Below are positions 10,655 through 20,340 of a stretch of DNA of 64,000 bases, piece after piece. Every line of letters starts with the position of its first letter. Within the stretch, counting starts at the first letter, position 1. A program made the position numbers and the translations under genes. The stretch covers positions 496,001-560,000 of the forward strand of contig NZ_CANMTE010000001.1 in assembly GCF_947500795.1 (NCBI RefSeq), written 5' to 3'. The notes under the pieces are model-generated. The model saw only the letters and a program-made list of their open reading frames with translations. It was not told where the DNA came from and did not search any database. The stretch comes from an uncultured Gelidibacter sp. Its GTDB lineage: Bacteria > Bacteroidota > Bacteroidia > Flavobacteriales > Flavobacteriaceae.

Positions 10655-11704
10655 ATGTCGAGATCTTTAACGGAATGTAAAAATTGTTTACAACGGTTTA
10701 AGAGTCATTATCCTTACTGTCCATACTGCGGACAAAAATCAGGTCATCAATTAACTTTAGGTGTTCTATTCAATAATACATTAAGCAATTATTTTTCAGT
10801 AGACGCGCGATTCTTTAAGAGCTTCATTCCCTTAATGATTAAGCCAGGATATCTTGCAGAGCAATTTGTGCAAGGCCGACGCTTGCTATACTTGCATCCT
10901 GCGCAGATGTATTTGTTTATCTCCATCGTGTTTTTCTTCTTGTTTTCTTTTATCAGTCGAAACCAGGTAGAATATATTGATAGTGAAATCAAGAAAGATA
11001 TTGAACGTAGTCATCGTTATAAAGATTCAATTAATAAGAGTGTTGAAGCGAATAAAAACTTCACGTTGATGAGTGATGATTCATTAACTGCCTTAACACA
11101 AGCGCCTAAAACGGATAGTATAATTCAACCGAAAAAGAAAAAAAGCAGTGGCGGATTTTTCGATAGTTTTAATGAAATGGAAATAGATTCCATGCTAAGA
11201 GCTGGAACCTCTGACGAAGTCATTTACAGAAAAATGGGGATGACGGCGGACGATGGTTTTATTACAAAACGGGCTTATAAACAAGCGCTTAAGTTCTTTA
11301 AAAGTAAAAGTGGAGGCTCCATTCTAAATGCCTTTACGGACAGTATCCCTTTGGCAATGTTTATTTTACTGCCAATTTTCGCGCTGATTTTAAAAGTCTT
11401 TTATTATAAAAAGGGGAGGTTTGCGCATCACTTGGTCTTCAGTTTCTACTTTTTTGCGTTTATTTTTGCGATGCTCACGCTCATTGTCATTGCCAATTTA
11501 ATATGGGCTGATTTCCCAGGCGGGATTGTGACGTTAATGATGCTATCTATTTTTATTTACTTGATTATAGGCGTAAAACGATTTTATAATCAAGGATGGT
11601 TTTTGAGTTTTGTTAAAACCACCATGATCACTTTTGTGTTTTTATCGTTCGTTTTACCTTTGGCCATCGTTATAATGGGATTGATGGCGTTCTTATTCTA
11701 TTGA
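10655..11704 (+). CDS. DUF3667 domain membrane protein
   Basis: N-terminal zinc-ribbon CKNCLQRFKSHYPYCPYCGQK followed by TM helices. Confidence 0.8.
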   Translation: MSRSLTECKNCLQRFKSHYPYCPYCGQKSGHQLTLGVLFNNTLSNYFSVDARFFKSFIPLMIKPGYLAEQFVQGRRLLYLHPAQMYLFISIVFFFLFSFISRNQVEYIDSEIKKDIERSHRYKDSINKSVEANKNFTLMSDDSLTALTQAPKTDSIIQPKKKKSSGGFFDSFNEMEIDSMLRAGTSDEVIYRKMGMTADDGFITKRAYKQALKFFKSKSGGSILNAFTDSIPLAMFILLPIFALILKVFYYKKGRFAHHLVFSFYFFAFIFAMLTLIVIANLIWADFPGGIVTLMMLSIFIYLIIGVKRFYNQGWFLSFVKTTMITFVFLSFVLPLAIVIMGLMAFLFY

Positions 11705-11718
11705 TAAACTGTTTATTG

Positions 11719-14508
11719 TTATAGTTTTTCCTTCAAATATTTACCAATCACTGATTTTTTGTTTTTCACCAATTCTTCCGGCGTGCCTACAGCAATCACT
11801 TTTCCACCTCTTTCTCCGCCTTCCGGACCTAAATCAATAATGTAATCAGCACATTTGATTAATTCGAGATTGTGTTCAATCACTATGATGGAATGTCCTT
11901 GTCCGATTAATGCTTGAAAGGATTTCAAAAGTTTTTTGATGTCATGAAAATGAAGTCCTGTGGTAGGTTCATCAAAAATAAATAAGGCATTATCGCTTTT
12001 TGATCCTTTTCCGAGAAAAGTTGCCAATTTAATACGTTGTGCTTCACCACCAGAAAGTGTAGAGGAGCTTTGTCCTAAGGTCACATAGCCTAAACCAACA
12101 TCTTGTAAAGGCTGTAATTTGCTTTGTATTCTAGTCTCCTGGTGTTCTTCAAAAAACGCAATGGCATCATCAATAGTCATGCTCAACACATCATCTATGT
12201 TTTTGCCTTCAAAAGTTACTTCTAAAACTTCTTTTTTGAAACGCTTACCATTACAAGCTTCACATGTTAAATGTACATCGGCCATAAATTGCATTTCGAT
12301 GGTAACTTCACCATCTCCTTTACATGTTTCGCAGCGGCCACCATCCACATTAAAACTAAAATGTTTAGCCTGATAATTTCTGATTTTACTCAGTTTTTGA
12401 CTCGCAAAAAGAGCTCTAATATCGTCATAAGCCTTCACGTAAGTAACAGGATTGGATCGTGAAGAACGACCAATTGGATTTTGATCAACAAACTCAATAT
12501 GTTTGATGTTTTTATAATTGCCTTTCAATTCAGAAAATTGTCCTGGCTTATCACCAAAACCGGTTAATTCTTTCTGAATGGCCGGAAATAGAATTTTTTT
12601 AACCAATGTACTTTTTCCACTTCCAGAAACGCCAGTTATAACGGTCAGCATCTCTAAAGGAAGCGTAACATCAACATTTTGTAAATTATGTTCTCTTGCT
12701 CCAACAATATCAATATGATATTTGGATGTGCGTCGCTTTTTTGGTACTTCTATCTTGAGTTTGCCGTTTAAGTATTTTGCAGTTAAAGACTCAGATTTCA
12801 GAATATCATCATAGGTGCCTGCAGCAACAACTTCACCACCAAGCGTTCCAGCTTCGGGTCCAATATCGATAATTTCATCGGCCGCCTGCATAATATCTTC
12901 ATCATGTTCTACCACTATAACAGTGTTTCCTAAATCGCGTAAGGCTTTAAGAACCATAATCAGTTTTTCGGTGTCTTTTGGATGCAGGCCGATACTTGGT
13001 TCATCCAAAATATACATAGAGCCTACTAAACTACTGCCTAATGAAGTTGCCAGATTAATACGCTGACTTTCACCGCCCGATAACGTATTGGACTTTCTGT
13101 TAAGCGTTAAATAATCGAGTCCCACATTAGATAAAAACTCGAGCCTGTTGGAAATTTCCTTTAATAGGCGCTTGGCAATGGTGGTATCATGTTCATTCAG
13201 CTCAAGGTTCTTAAAAAATACAATCAGTTTATCTAAAGGTAAGGTTACCAAATCGGTAATTGTAACACCTCCAACTTTTACATAATTGGCTTCCGGTCTC
13301 AAGCGTTTTCCATGGCATTTGCTGCATTTAGTTTTGCCTCTGTAACGCGAAAGCATCACCCGATTCTGGATTTTATAAGCCTTCGATTCCAATTCTGCAA
13401 AGAAACTGTTCAAGCCTTCAAAATGAGAATTGCCTTCCCAAATTAATTCTTTTTGAGCATCTGTTAATTGGAAATACGGTTTATGGATAGGGAAATCAAA
13501 TTTATGGGAACTGTTGACCAGTTGATCTTTATACCAGCTCATGCTTTCACCACGCCAAGGGAAAATGGCGTTTTCATAAACTGATAATGCCGTATTTGGG
13601 ATGACCAAATCTTCATCAATTCCAATAACATCTCCATAACCTTCACATTTGGGACATGCACCATAAGGATTGTTGAAACTGAACAAATGCACATTAGGTT
13701 CCAAAAACGTCATCCCGTCTAACTCAAACTTATTATTGAATTCGGTTTGTTTGTTATTGGAAAGCGACTCTATAATAGTGGTGCCTTTCCCTTCAAAAAA
13801 AGCAGTTTCAATAGCGTCTGCCAAGCGGTTGTAAAAATCTTCCTCATGTTTCACAACAATCCTGTCAACCACTAAAAAGACTTCTTTTTTAAGATCTTTT
13901 TCTAAAGCATCTTCAATACGCAACACTTCATTCTTGTACTGTACGCGGGCATAACCTTGTTGCTGAAGCACCTTTAGTTTATCAACCATTGTACGGCCTT
14001 CTTCTAAAGAAATAGGAGCGAGGAGCAGTAATTTTTCGCCATCCTCAAAAGATTTCACCAAATTGAGAACATCAGCAGTAGTATGTTTTTTTACTAATTC
14101 CCCAGAAATAGGAGAGTAGGTCTTGCCAATTCTGGCGAACAATAATTTTAAATAATCGTAGATTTCAGTAGTAGTTCCAACCGTAGATCTCGGGTTGGTG
14201 GAATTGACCTTTTGCTCTATCGCAATTGCTGGAGCAATCCCTTTAATGTAATCTACCTTTGGTTTGTTAAGTCGCCCTAAAAACTGACGCGCATAACTGG
14301 ACAAGCTTTCAACATAGCGCCGTTGTCCTTCAGCATATAAGGTATCAAATGCCAAACTCGACTTTCCTGAACCTGACAGCCCAGTTATCACCACCAATTT
14401 ATTACGAGGAATCACCACATCCATGTTCTTCAGATTGTGGAGATTGGCCCCTTTAATAATGATGTTTTGCTTCGGATTTACTTCGGAAAGATTAACGTAC
14501 ATAGTCAT
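11719..14508 (-). CDS. uvrA: Excinuclease ABC subunit UvrA
   Basis: Two ABC ATPase modules ([52 protein letters not shown]) and CxxC zinc motifs. Confidence 0.97.
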   Translation of the reverse strand: MTMYVNLSEVNPKQNIIIKGANLHNLKNMDVVIPRNKLVVITGLSGSGKSSLAFDTLYAEGQRRYVESLSSYARQFLGRLNKPKVDYIKGIAPAIAIEQKVNSTNPRSTVGTTTEIYDYLKLLFARIGKTYSPISGELVKKHTTADVLNLVKSFEDGEKLLLLAPISLEEGRTMVDKLKVLQQQGYARVQYKNEVLRIEDALEKDLKKEVFLVVDRIVVKHEEDFYNRLADAIETAFFEGKGTTIIESLSNNKQTEFNNKFELDGMTFLEPNVHLFSFNNPYGACPKCEGYGDVIGIDEDLVIPNTALSVYENAIFPWRGESMSWYKDQLVNSSHKFDFPIHKPYFQLTDAQKELIWEGNSHFEGLNSFFAELESKAYKIQNRVMLSRYRGKTKCSKCHGKRLRPEANYVKVGGVTITDLVTLPLDKLIVFFKNLELNEHDTTIAKRLLKEISNRLEFLSNVGLDYLTLNRKSNTLSGGESQRINLATSLGSSLVGSMYILDEPSIGLHPKDTEKLIMVLKALRDLGNTVIVVEHDEDIMQAADEIIDIGPEAGTLGGEVVAAGTYDDILKSESLTAKYLNGKLKIEVPKKRRTSKYHIDIVGAREHNLQNVDVTLPLEMLTVITGVSGSGKSTLVKKILFPAIQKELTGFGDKPGQFSELKGNYKNIKHIEFVDQNPIGRSSRSNPVTYVKAYDDIRALFASQKLSKIRNYQAKHFSFNVDGGRCETCKGDGEVTIEMQFMADVHLTCEACNGKRFKKEVLEVTFEGKNIDDVLSMTIDDAIAFFEEHQETRIQSKLQPLQDVGLGYVTLGQSSSTLSGGEAQRIKLATFLGKGSKSDNALFIFDEPTTGLHFHDIKKLLKSFQALIGQGHSIIVIEHNLELIKCADYIIDLGPEGGERGGKVIAVGTPEELVKNKKSVIGKYLKEKL

Positions 14509-14598
14509 TTTGGCATATAAGAATGCAAAGATACTACTTCTAAATCAGTCATAAAATAAAGTTATTGTGCAATAAATTGTTAAAGTTTCAGTTGTTTT

Positions 14599-14631
14599 TT
14601 TGTTTTTTTGATTTGAATATTGTTATATTTG
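14599..14631 (+). promoter_or_regulatory. Bacteroidota-type promoter (TTTG-N21-TATATTTG)
   Basis: TTTG at 14599-14602 and TATATTTG at 14624-14631, upstream of the sigma factor gene. Confidence 0.5.
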
Positions 14632-14730
14632 ACGCCATACATCCAAATAAAACAGACGCCTATACCATACAATTACTTTATATAGATTAACCCCAAGCAA
14701 GGAAATTTCCTGGCATTTAAAGTAATTATT

Positions 14731-15315
14731 ATGGAACTCGAACTTATCACAGACGCTGTTTTAGTGAACAATTATATCAAGGGAGAAGAGAATGCGCTCT
14801 CAGTATTGATCACCAGGCACAAGCAAAAAATTTATAGTTTTATCTACTCTAAAGTTTACGATAGAGATATCACTGAAGATATTTTTCAGGATACGTTTAT
14901 CAAGGTCATCAAAACCCTTAAACTAGGAAAATACAATGAAGAAGGTAAGTTTTTACCTTGGGTGATGCGTATTGCGCACAACTTGGTAATTGACCACTTC
15001 AGAAAAAGCAACCGTATGCCTAAATTCGACAATACTGGGGAATTTAGCATTTTTTCTGTGTTGAGCGATGCTTCATTAGATGCGGAAAAAGGAATGATTA
15101 AAGAGCAGATTGAATCTGATTTAAGACGCTTAATTCAGGAATTGCCAGAAGATCAAAAGGATGTGCTTGTGATGCGCATGTACAACGACATGAGTTTTAA
15201 GGAAATATCAGAAAAAACAGGTGTGAGCATCAACACAGCATTAGGGAGAATGCGCTATGCTTTAATCAATTTGAGAAAAGTTATTGAGGAGAAAAACATA
15301 ATTTTGACAAATTAG
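14731..15315 (+). CDS. RNA polymerase sigma factor (sigma-70 / ECF-like)
   Basis: DITEDIFQDTFIKVIKTL, region 2 FLPWVMRIAHNLVIDHFRKSNR, region 4 LPEDQKDVLVMRMYNDMSFKEISEKTGVSINTALGRMRYAL. Confidence 0.92.
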   Translation: MELELITDAVLVNNYIKGEENALSVLITRHKQKIYSFIYSKVYDRDITEDIFQDTFIKVIKTLKLGKYNEEGKFLPWVMRIAHNLVIDHFRKSNRMPKFDNTGEFSIFSVLSDASLDAEKGMIKEQIESDLRRLIQELPEDQKDVLVMRMYNDMSFKEISEKTGVSINTALGRMRYALINLRKVIEEKNIILTN

Positions 15316-15374
15316 TTATACTAAAGTTAAATTTGCTGCGTTTATAGGTTTATAATCAAACAAACTCTCCTATA

Positions 15375-15518
15375 ATGGCAAAACTTTACTCTGAGTGTCC
15401 CCAAAAAAACAACAACCTGAATCCAAAAGAAGAAACTGTTGATTTTCTTTTGAATTATTCTAAGGCTTTAACTGTTATACATTGTAATAAATGGAAGTTT
15501 GAAGCACTTCTAAACTAA
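15375..15518 (+). CDS. Small 47-aa protein downstream of the sigma factor gene
   Basis: ATG at 15375: MAKLYSECPQKNNNLNPKEETVDFLLNYSKALTVIHCNKWKFEALLN*, followed directly by a strong hairpin terminator. Below the length cutoff of the ORF track. Confidence 0.65.
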   Translation: MAKLYSECPQKNNNLNPKEETVDFLLNYSKALTVIHCNKWKFEALLN

Positions 15519-15523
15519 GATTT

Positions 15524-15560
15524 AAAAAGTCCCGAGAATTAGCTTAACGGGACTTTTTTT
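15524..15560 (+). terminator. Rho-independent terminator
   Basis: AAAAAGTCCCG...CGGGACTTTTTTT. Confidence 0.85.
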
Positions 15561-15601
15561 ATGCGCCATAAATGCGATATTCTTAGAGTTTGCTTAGAAG
15601 A

Positions 15602-16270
15602 TTATAGGATGAATTTTGGATTCTTTTTATAATAGTCTTTAATAACACTTGCTCTCCCAATTGTTTTGGTGATGATGTCTTTTTCTAAATCCCAGCCACG
15701 CGCCGGAGAATATTCCCTTCCATACCAAATAATTTGAAGGTGTAAGTCATTCCATAATTCTTTCGGGAAAAGGCGTTTGGCATCCCGTTCTGTTTGCACC
15801 ACATTTTTCCCGTTTGTAAAATTCCAACGGTACATTAGTCTGTGAATATGCGTATCTACAGGAAAAGCAGGAATACCGAAAGCCTGAGACAGTACCACAG
15901 CTGCCGTTTTATGTCCTACAGCTGGAAGTTCTTCCAACGCTTCGTATGTTTTAGGTACTTCACCATTGTGCTTGTCAATAAGGATATGGGATAAGCCATG
16001 AATCCCTTTGCTCTTCATCGGGGAAAGACCAACAGGTTTTATAATTTCACGTATTTCTTCAACCGAAAGCTTAATCATGTCATACGGATTATCAGCTTTT
16101 TCGAAAAGGAGTGGTGTAATCTGATTCACCCGAACATCTGTACTTTGTGCGGATAACAATACGGCGATTAAAAGGGTATAAAGATCTTTATGGTCTAAAG
16201 GTACAGGGATTGTTGGATACAGTTGCTTTAACGTATTTATAACAAAATCTACCTTTTCTTGTTTGGTCAT
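15602..16270 (-). CDS. nth: Endonuclease III
   Basis: MTKQEKVDFVINTLKQLYP..., HhH-GPD motif LPAVGHKTAAVVLSQAFGIPAFPVDTHIHRL. ORF track begins further upstream; MTKQ start at 16270 fits better. Confidence 0.9.
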   Translation of the reverse strand: MTKQEKVDFVINTLKQLYPTIPVPLDHKDLYTLLIAVLLSAQSTDVRVNQITPLLFEKADNPYDMIKLSVEEIREIIKPVGLSPMKSKGIHGLSHILIDKHNGEVPKTYEALEELPAVGHKTAAVVLSQAFGIPAFPVDTHIHRLMYRWNFTNGKNVVQTERDAKRLFPKELWNDLHLQIIWYGREYSPARGWDLEKDIITKTIGRASVIKDYYKKNPKFIL

Positions 16271-16307
16271 AAGTTGTATTTTTACAAATATCAAATTTAA
16301 AACAGTT

Positions 16308-16763
16308 ATGACCAAATTAAAAGCAGGAGACAAGGCGCCAAATTTTTCGGCAAAAGATGAACAAGGAAATACGATTTCGTTATCAGATTATAAAGGGAAG
16401 AAATTAGTCGTTTTTTTCTATCCAAAAGCTAATACGCCAACCTGTACAACCGAGGCATGTAACCTAAGAGATCATTACAAGGAATTAAAAGAGCAGGGAT
16501 ATGAAATTTTGGGTGTGAGTGCTGACAGCCAAAAAAGGCAATCCAATTTTAAAGAGAAATACGATTTTCCTTATCCTCTGTTGGCAGATGAAGACAAAGA
16601 GGTTATTAAAGCGTTTGATGTGTGGGGAGAAAAGAAATTTATGGGACGCACCTTTGATGGAATTCACCGTGTCACCTTTGTAATTGATGAAAATGGCATT
16701 ATAGAAAAAGTGATTGATAAAGTAAAGGCCAAAATACATACAGAACAGATTTTGGCGGAATAA
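16308..16763 (+). CDS. bcp: Thioredoxin-dependent thiol peroxidase (BCP-type peroxiredoxin)
   Basis: MTKLKAGDKAPNFSAKDEQGNTISLSDYKGKKLVVFFYPKANTPTCTTEACNLRD. Confidence 0.92.
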   Translation: MTKLKAGDKAPNFSAKDEQGNTISLSDYKGKKLVVFFYPKANTPTCTTEACNLRDHYKELKEQGYEILGVSADSQKRQSNFKEKYDFPYPLLADEDKEVIKAFDVWGEKKFMGRTFDGIHRVTFVIDENGIIEKVIDKVKAKIHTEQILAE

Positions 16764-16781
16764 GTAGTCATATAGAATCAT

Positions 16782-16820
16782 AAAAAAAAGACCTTAGATG
16801 TTATTCTAAGGTCTTTTTTT
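16782..16820. terminator. Bidirectional hairpin terminator between convergent genes
   Basis: AAAAAAAAGACCTTAGA-tgttat-TCTAAGGTCTTTTTTT. Confidence 0.85.
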
Positions 16821-18271
16821 TATTCCTCTCTAAAAACTTCTTCAGCTTCATACCCGAAGAGGCTCTTTTCTTTTATGATTTTTGCAACACCCGGTGGAAG
16901 CATTGACTCCCAACCTTCATCTCCTGAAGCAATTGCTTTAAGTACCGATCTTGAGAAAATAGTGAGGATGCTCGGATCGAAATCTGTGATATCCACCACT
17001 TTGCCATTATACTTAAAGAATTTATATAATTCCTTCATTCGCGGATGTACTTTTAAGGTTTCGCTATCCGTCAACGTGCCATCTTCATTTACCATCGGGT
17101 AAAGATACACTCGTAAATCCTTAAAGAACAGCTTACCAAAAGCTTCCAAAATACCACCACTTAAATGACGGTAATATTTCTCATCAAAAATGTCCACTAA
17201 ATTGTTGACACCCATGGCAAGCCCCATTCTGTTTTTAGAATATTGAGAAAAATATTCCACCAATTTATAATACTCCTGAAAGTTGGAAATTAAAACGGTA
17301 TGGCCCAATGAACACAGTAATTTTGCTCTGTCCATAAAGTCCTGTTCGTCAATTTCTCCTTCAGCTCTTAAGTTGGAAAGCGTAATCTCAAAAACAACTT
17401 GGGTGTTATTAGGGTCAACCTTGTTTTCTTTGACGAACATTTCATAAGATTTCTCAAACATGTCAATATTGACCTTGGTAACGGGTCTGAAACTACCGCG
17501 TAAAGCCAAAATGTTTTTCTTATAAAGTATTTTTGCAGGAAGAACGTTATTTCCATCAGGAGCAAACATAACCGCATCCGTCATGCCGTTTTTTACCAAT
17601 TGTAAACTCATCAAACGGTTGTCGACATTTTCAAATACAGGACCTGCAAAGTTAATGGTGTCAATTTCTATTTGATCCTTATCTAAATGGTCATATAAAT
17701 AGCGCAATAACTTTTTAGGCTCATTGTATTTATAGTAGGCACCGTATATAAGGTTCGTCCCTAAAATTCCGAGGGTTTCTTGCTGTAGTCTGGCGTCATT
17801 CTCTTTAAAACGCAAATGCAGAATGATTTCATTGTAAGGTTTGTCCTGCTCAATTTGATATCTGATTCCTACCCAGCCATGGCCTTTGTACTGTTTTGCA
17901 AAATCGATAGTGGCTACCGTATTTGCATAAGAAAAGAACATCTTATTTGGATGTTTATCTCTCGAAAGACGTTCTTCAATCAAGTTGATTTCGTGATCTA
18001 ACATTTTACGCAAACGCGCTTCTGTTACATAACGGCCGTCACTTTCTATACCGTAAATAGAGTCACTAAAATCTTTATCATAAGCTGACATTGCCTTAGC
18101 GATGGTACCTGAACCTCCACCAGCTCTAAAGAATTGACGAACAGTTTCCTGTCCTGCGCCAATTTCTGCAAAAGTTCCGTATATATTCTCATTGAGATTA
18201 ATACGAAGTGCTTTAGTTTTAAGCGACGGAATATCTTCGAATTCCTTGTCGCCCTTTAAGGTAATCTCCAT
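16820..18271 (-). CDS. Conserved protein of uncertain function (GTFAEIGAGQETVRQFFRAGGGSGTIAKAMSAYD family)
   Basis: 483 aa single ORF with strongly conserved-looking N-terminus; no signal peptide or recognised catalytic fold. Confidence 0.75.
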   Translation of the reverse strand: MEITLKGDKEFEDIPSLKTKALRINLNENIYGTFAEIGAGQETVRQFFRAGGGSGTIAKAMSAYDKDFSDSIYGIESDGRYVTEARLRKMLDHEINLIEERLSRDKHPNKMFFSYANTVATIDFAKQYKGHGWVGIRYQIEQDKPYNEIILHLRFKENDARLQQETLGILGTNLIYGAYYKYNEPKKLLRYLYDHLDKDQIEIDTINFAGPVFENVDNRLMSLQLVKNGMTDAVMFAPDGNNVLPAKILYKKNILALRGSFRPVTKVNIDMFEKSYEMFVKENKVDPNNTQVVFEITLSNLRAEGEIDEQDFMDRAKLLCSLGHTVLISNFQEYYKLVEYFSQYSKNRMGLAMGVNNLVDIFDEKYYRHLSGGILEAFGKLFFKDLRVYLYPMVNEDGTLTDSETLKVHPRMKELYKFFKYNGKVVDITDFDPSILTIFSRSVLKAIASGDEGWESMLPPGVAKIIKEKSLFGYEAEEVFREE

Positions 18272-18309
18272 GTTATAGATTGAGTTTTGTCAGGCACAAA
18301 GGTATCGAA

Positions 18310-18344
18310 TTGCTATCTTAAAAGAAAAAATAAACTTACTTTTG
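18310..18344 (+). promoter_or_regulatory. Candidate Bacteroidota promoter (TTG-N24-TACTTTTG)
   Basis: TACTTTTG at 18337-18344 just upstream of the start at 18362; spacing slightly long. Confidence 0.3.
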
Positions 18345-18361
18345 TTCTAAACTAATCACCT

Positions 18362-19123
18362 TTGAAAGTAACATTTTTAGGAACCGGTACATCTCAAGGA
18401 ATTCCAGTTATAGGAAGCACTCATCCCGTATGTTTAAGTGAAAATCCGAAGGACAAACGGCTACGTGTTTCAGTATTAATTGAATGTGATCGGTTTACTT
18501 ATGTGATCGATTGTGGTCCTGATTTCAGGCAACAAATGTTGAATGCGCAGTGCACGCGATTGGATGGAATTATTTTTACACACGAGCATGCTGATCATAC
18601 TGCAGGTTTGGATGATATAAGGCCATTTTATTTTAAACAAGGAGATATTCCAATTTATGCCCATACGCGCGTTTTAAAATCCCTTAAAGAACGCTTTGGT
18701 TATATATTTGAAACCGAGAATAAATATGCTGGAGCTCCTGGAGTTACGCCAATTAAGATTGAAAACAAGCCTTTTGAAGTTGGAAATTTAACCGTTGTTC
18801 CTATTAATGGAATGCACTATAAGCTTCAAGTATTTGGCTTCCGATTTAATGATTTTGCCTATTTAACCGATATGAAATCAATTAAGGAGGAAGAGATTAA
18901 AAAATTGAAGGGCGTTAAGGTTCTTGTGGTAAATGCATTGCGGGAAACGGAACATATTTCTCACTTCAATTTAGAGGAAGCGTTAGAGGTGATTGATAAA
19001 GTTAAGCCAGAACGCGCTTACCTGACGCATATAAGCCATATGCTTGGGTTTCATGATGAAGTTGAAAAGAAGCTGCCTAAAAATGTCTTTTTGGCTTATG
19101 ACAACCTACAAATTAAACTGTAA
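18362..19123 (+). CDS. MBL-fold metal-dependent hydrolase (PhnP-like)
   Basis: FLGTGTSQGIPVIG, FTHEHADHTAGLDDIRPF, LTHISHMLGFHDEVE; TTG start. Confidence 0.9.
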   Translation: MKVTFLGTGTSQGIPVIGSTHPVCLSENPKDKRLRVSVLIECDRFTYVIDCGPDFRQQMLNAQCTRLDGIIFTHEHADHTAGLDDIRPFYFKQGDIPIYAHTRVLKSLKERFGYIFETENKYAGAPGVTPIKIENKPFEVGNLTVVPINGMHYKLQVFGFRFNDFAYLTDMKSIKEEEIKKLKGVKVLVVNALRETEHISHFNLEEALEVIDKVKPERAYLTHISHMLGFHDEVEKKLPKNVFLAYDNLQIKL

Positions 19124-19128
19124 AACTT

Positions 19129-19323
19129 ATGAAAGGTAAAATCTTTACGTATGCATTCATCTTTGCATTACTATTAATGGTATTTCAATATGTAAATTCC
19201 AAAAATATCTTTGAATCATACCAAGAGAAAATGACAAAGCTGATTGAGCGCGAAGCAATTCTCAAAGATTCTATCGCACAATTAAATAAGGAATTACAGA
19301 AATATAAGTCCCAACCGGAATAA
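19129..19323 (+). CDS. Small membrane-anchored coiled-coil protein
   Basis: N-terminal TM segment then heptad-like ESYQEKMTKLIEREAILKDSIAQLNKELQKYKSQ. Confidence 0.7.
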   Translation: MKGKIFTYAFIFALLLMVFQYVNSKNIFESYQEKMTKLIEREAILKDSIAQLNKELQKYKSQPE

Positions 19324-19353
19324 CGCAGTAGCGTAAAAATCCAATTATAGCGC

Positions 19354-20010
19354 TTACTTTTCTAATCGCTGATTCAACCAGCTTCTAAATTCGTAGAAAT
19401 TTTGTGGCGCTACGCCATGACCTGTGGGAAATTCACTATACGTGTGTTTTACGCTTAGCGAATTTAAAAACTGCGGTACTTTTCTTGCCCATTCAACAGG
19501 AATTACCTGGTCTTGACTTCCGTGCGAACAATAGAATGCCAAACGTGAATAATCTTTAGTTTCAATATCGTCCGGCAACATCTCAGGACTGATATAGCCA
19601 CTTAATGCAATAACATTTTTAACTTTTTCAGGATAGGTGAGTGCCACGGCGTAACTCAATATGGTGCCTTGGCTAAAACCTAAAAGCGAAACTGTATTTT
19701 TATCAATAGGATACGTCTCTTTAACTTCATCAATAAATTTTGAAATCAAATCTCTCGATTTAATGGCCTGCTCATTATCATTCCATTTGTTCATTTCTGC
19801 ATCAAAATTAATGGCATACCACGCATTTCCGTAAGGTTGGATTGGGTAAGGCGCTCTTGCAGAAATAATGAACAACTCTTCTGGCAATTCTGAAGCGAAT
19901 CCGAAAAGGTCGTTTTCATCACTTCCATATCCATGAAGCATGATAAGTACAGGTGCGTTTTCTGTTAAAATTGATGGTCTTGTAACGTGATGTAATGAAA
20001 GATCAGACAT
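19354..20010 (-). CDS. Alpha/beta hydrolase (phospholipase/carboxylesterase family)
   Basis: LIMLHGYGSDENDLFGFA, nucleophile LLGFSQG, HGSQDQVIPV, GHGVAP. Confidence 0.9.
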   Translation of the reverse strand: MSDLSLHHVTRPSILTENAPVLIMLHGYGSDENDLFGFASELPEELFIISARAPYPIQPYGNAWYAINFDAEMNKWNDNEQAIKSRDLISKFIDEVKETYPIDKNTVSLLGFSQGTILSYAVALTYPEKVKNVIALSGYISPEMLPDDIETKDYSRLAFYCSHGSQDQVIPVEWARKVPQFLNSLSVKHTYSEFPTGHGVAPQNFYEFRSWLNQRLEK

Positions 20011-20012
20011 AA

Positions 20013-20339
20013 TTAATTGATATTTTTAAACCATTCTTGGAATTTTTCACCTAGAACAGGAATCGGTTTGTATTGTTCTTTAATGGCATGATACAGCCCA
20101 AAAAGCCAAGCCACGAAGGTAATGGTCCAAAATGCAGTTCCCAAAAAACTATTGATGTATTTTTCGACCATGTTTGAAACAAGGAGCATTATAATCAACC
20201 CCAACATTTGACGGATATGGAATGATGTAAATGGATTGCGCTTTTCCAAATTCATGATGATGGCAATAATGAGGCCTACAAATGTGAAATAGCTAACAAT
20301 GGCCAGTGTTTTGCCTTCTTTTACGGTGGAATTTTGCAT
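20013..20339 (-). CDS. DUF4870/Tic20-like small membrane protein
   Basis: 108 aa with TM helices; LEKRNPFTSFHIRQMLGLII. Confidence 0.7.
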   Translation of the reverse strand: MQNSTVKEGKTLAIVSYFTFVGLIIAIIMNLEKRNPFTSFHIRQMLGLIIMLLVSNMVEKYINSFLGTAFWTITFVAWLFGLYHAIKEQYKPIPVLGEKFQEWFKNIN

Positions 20340-20340
20340 C

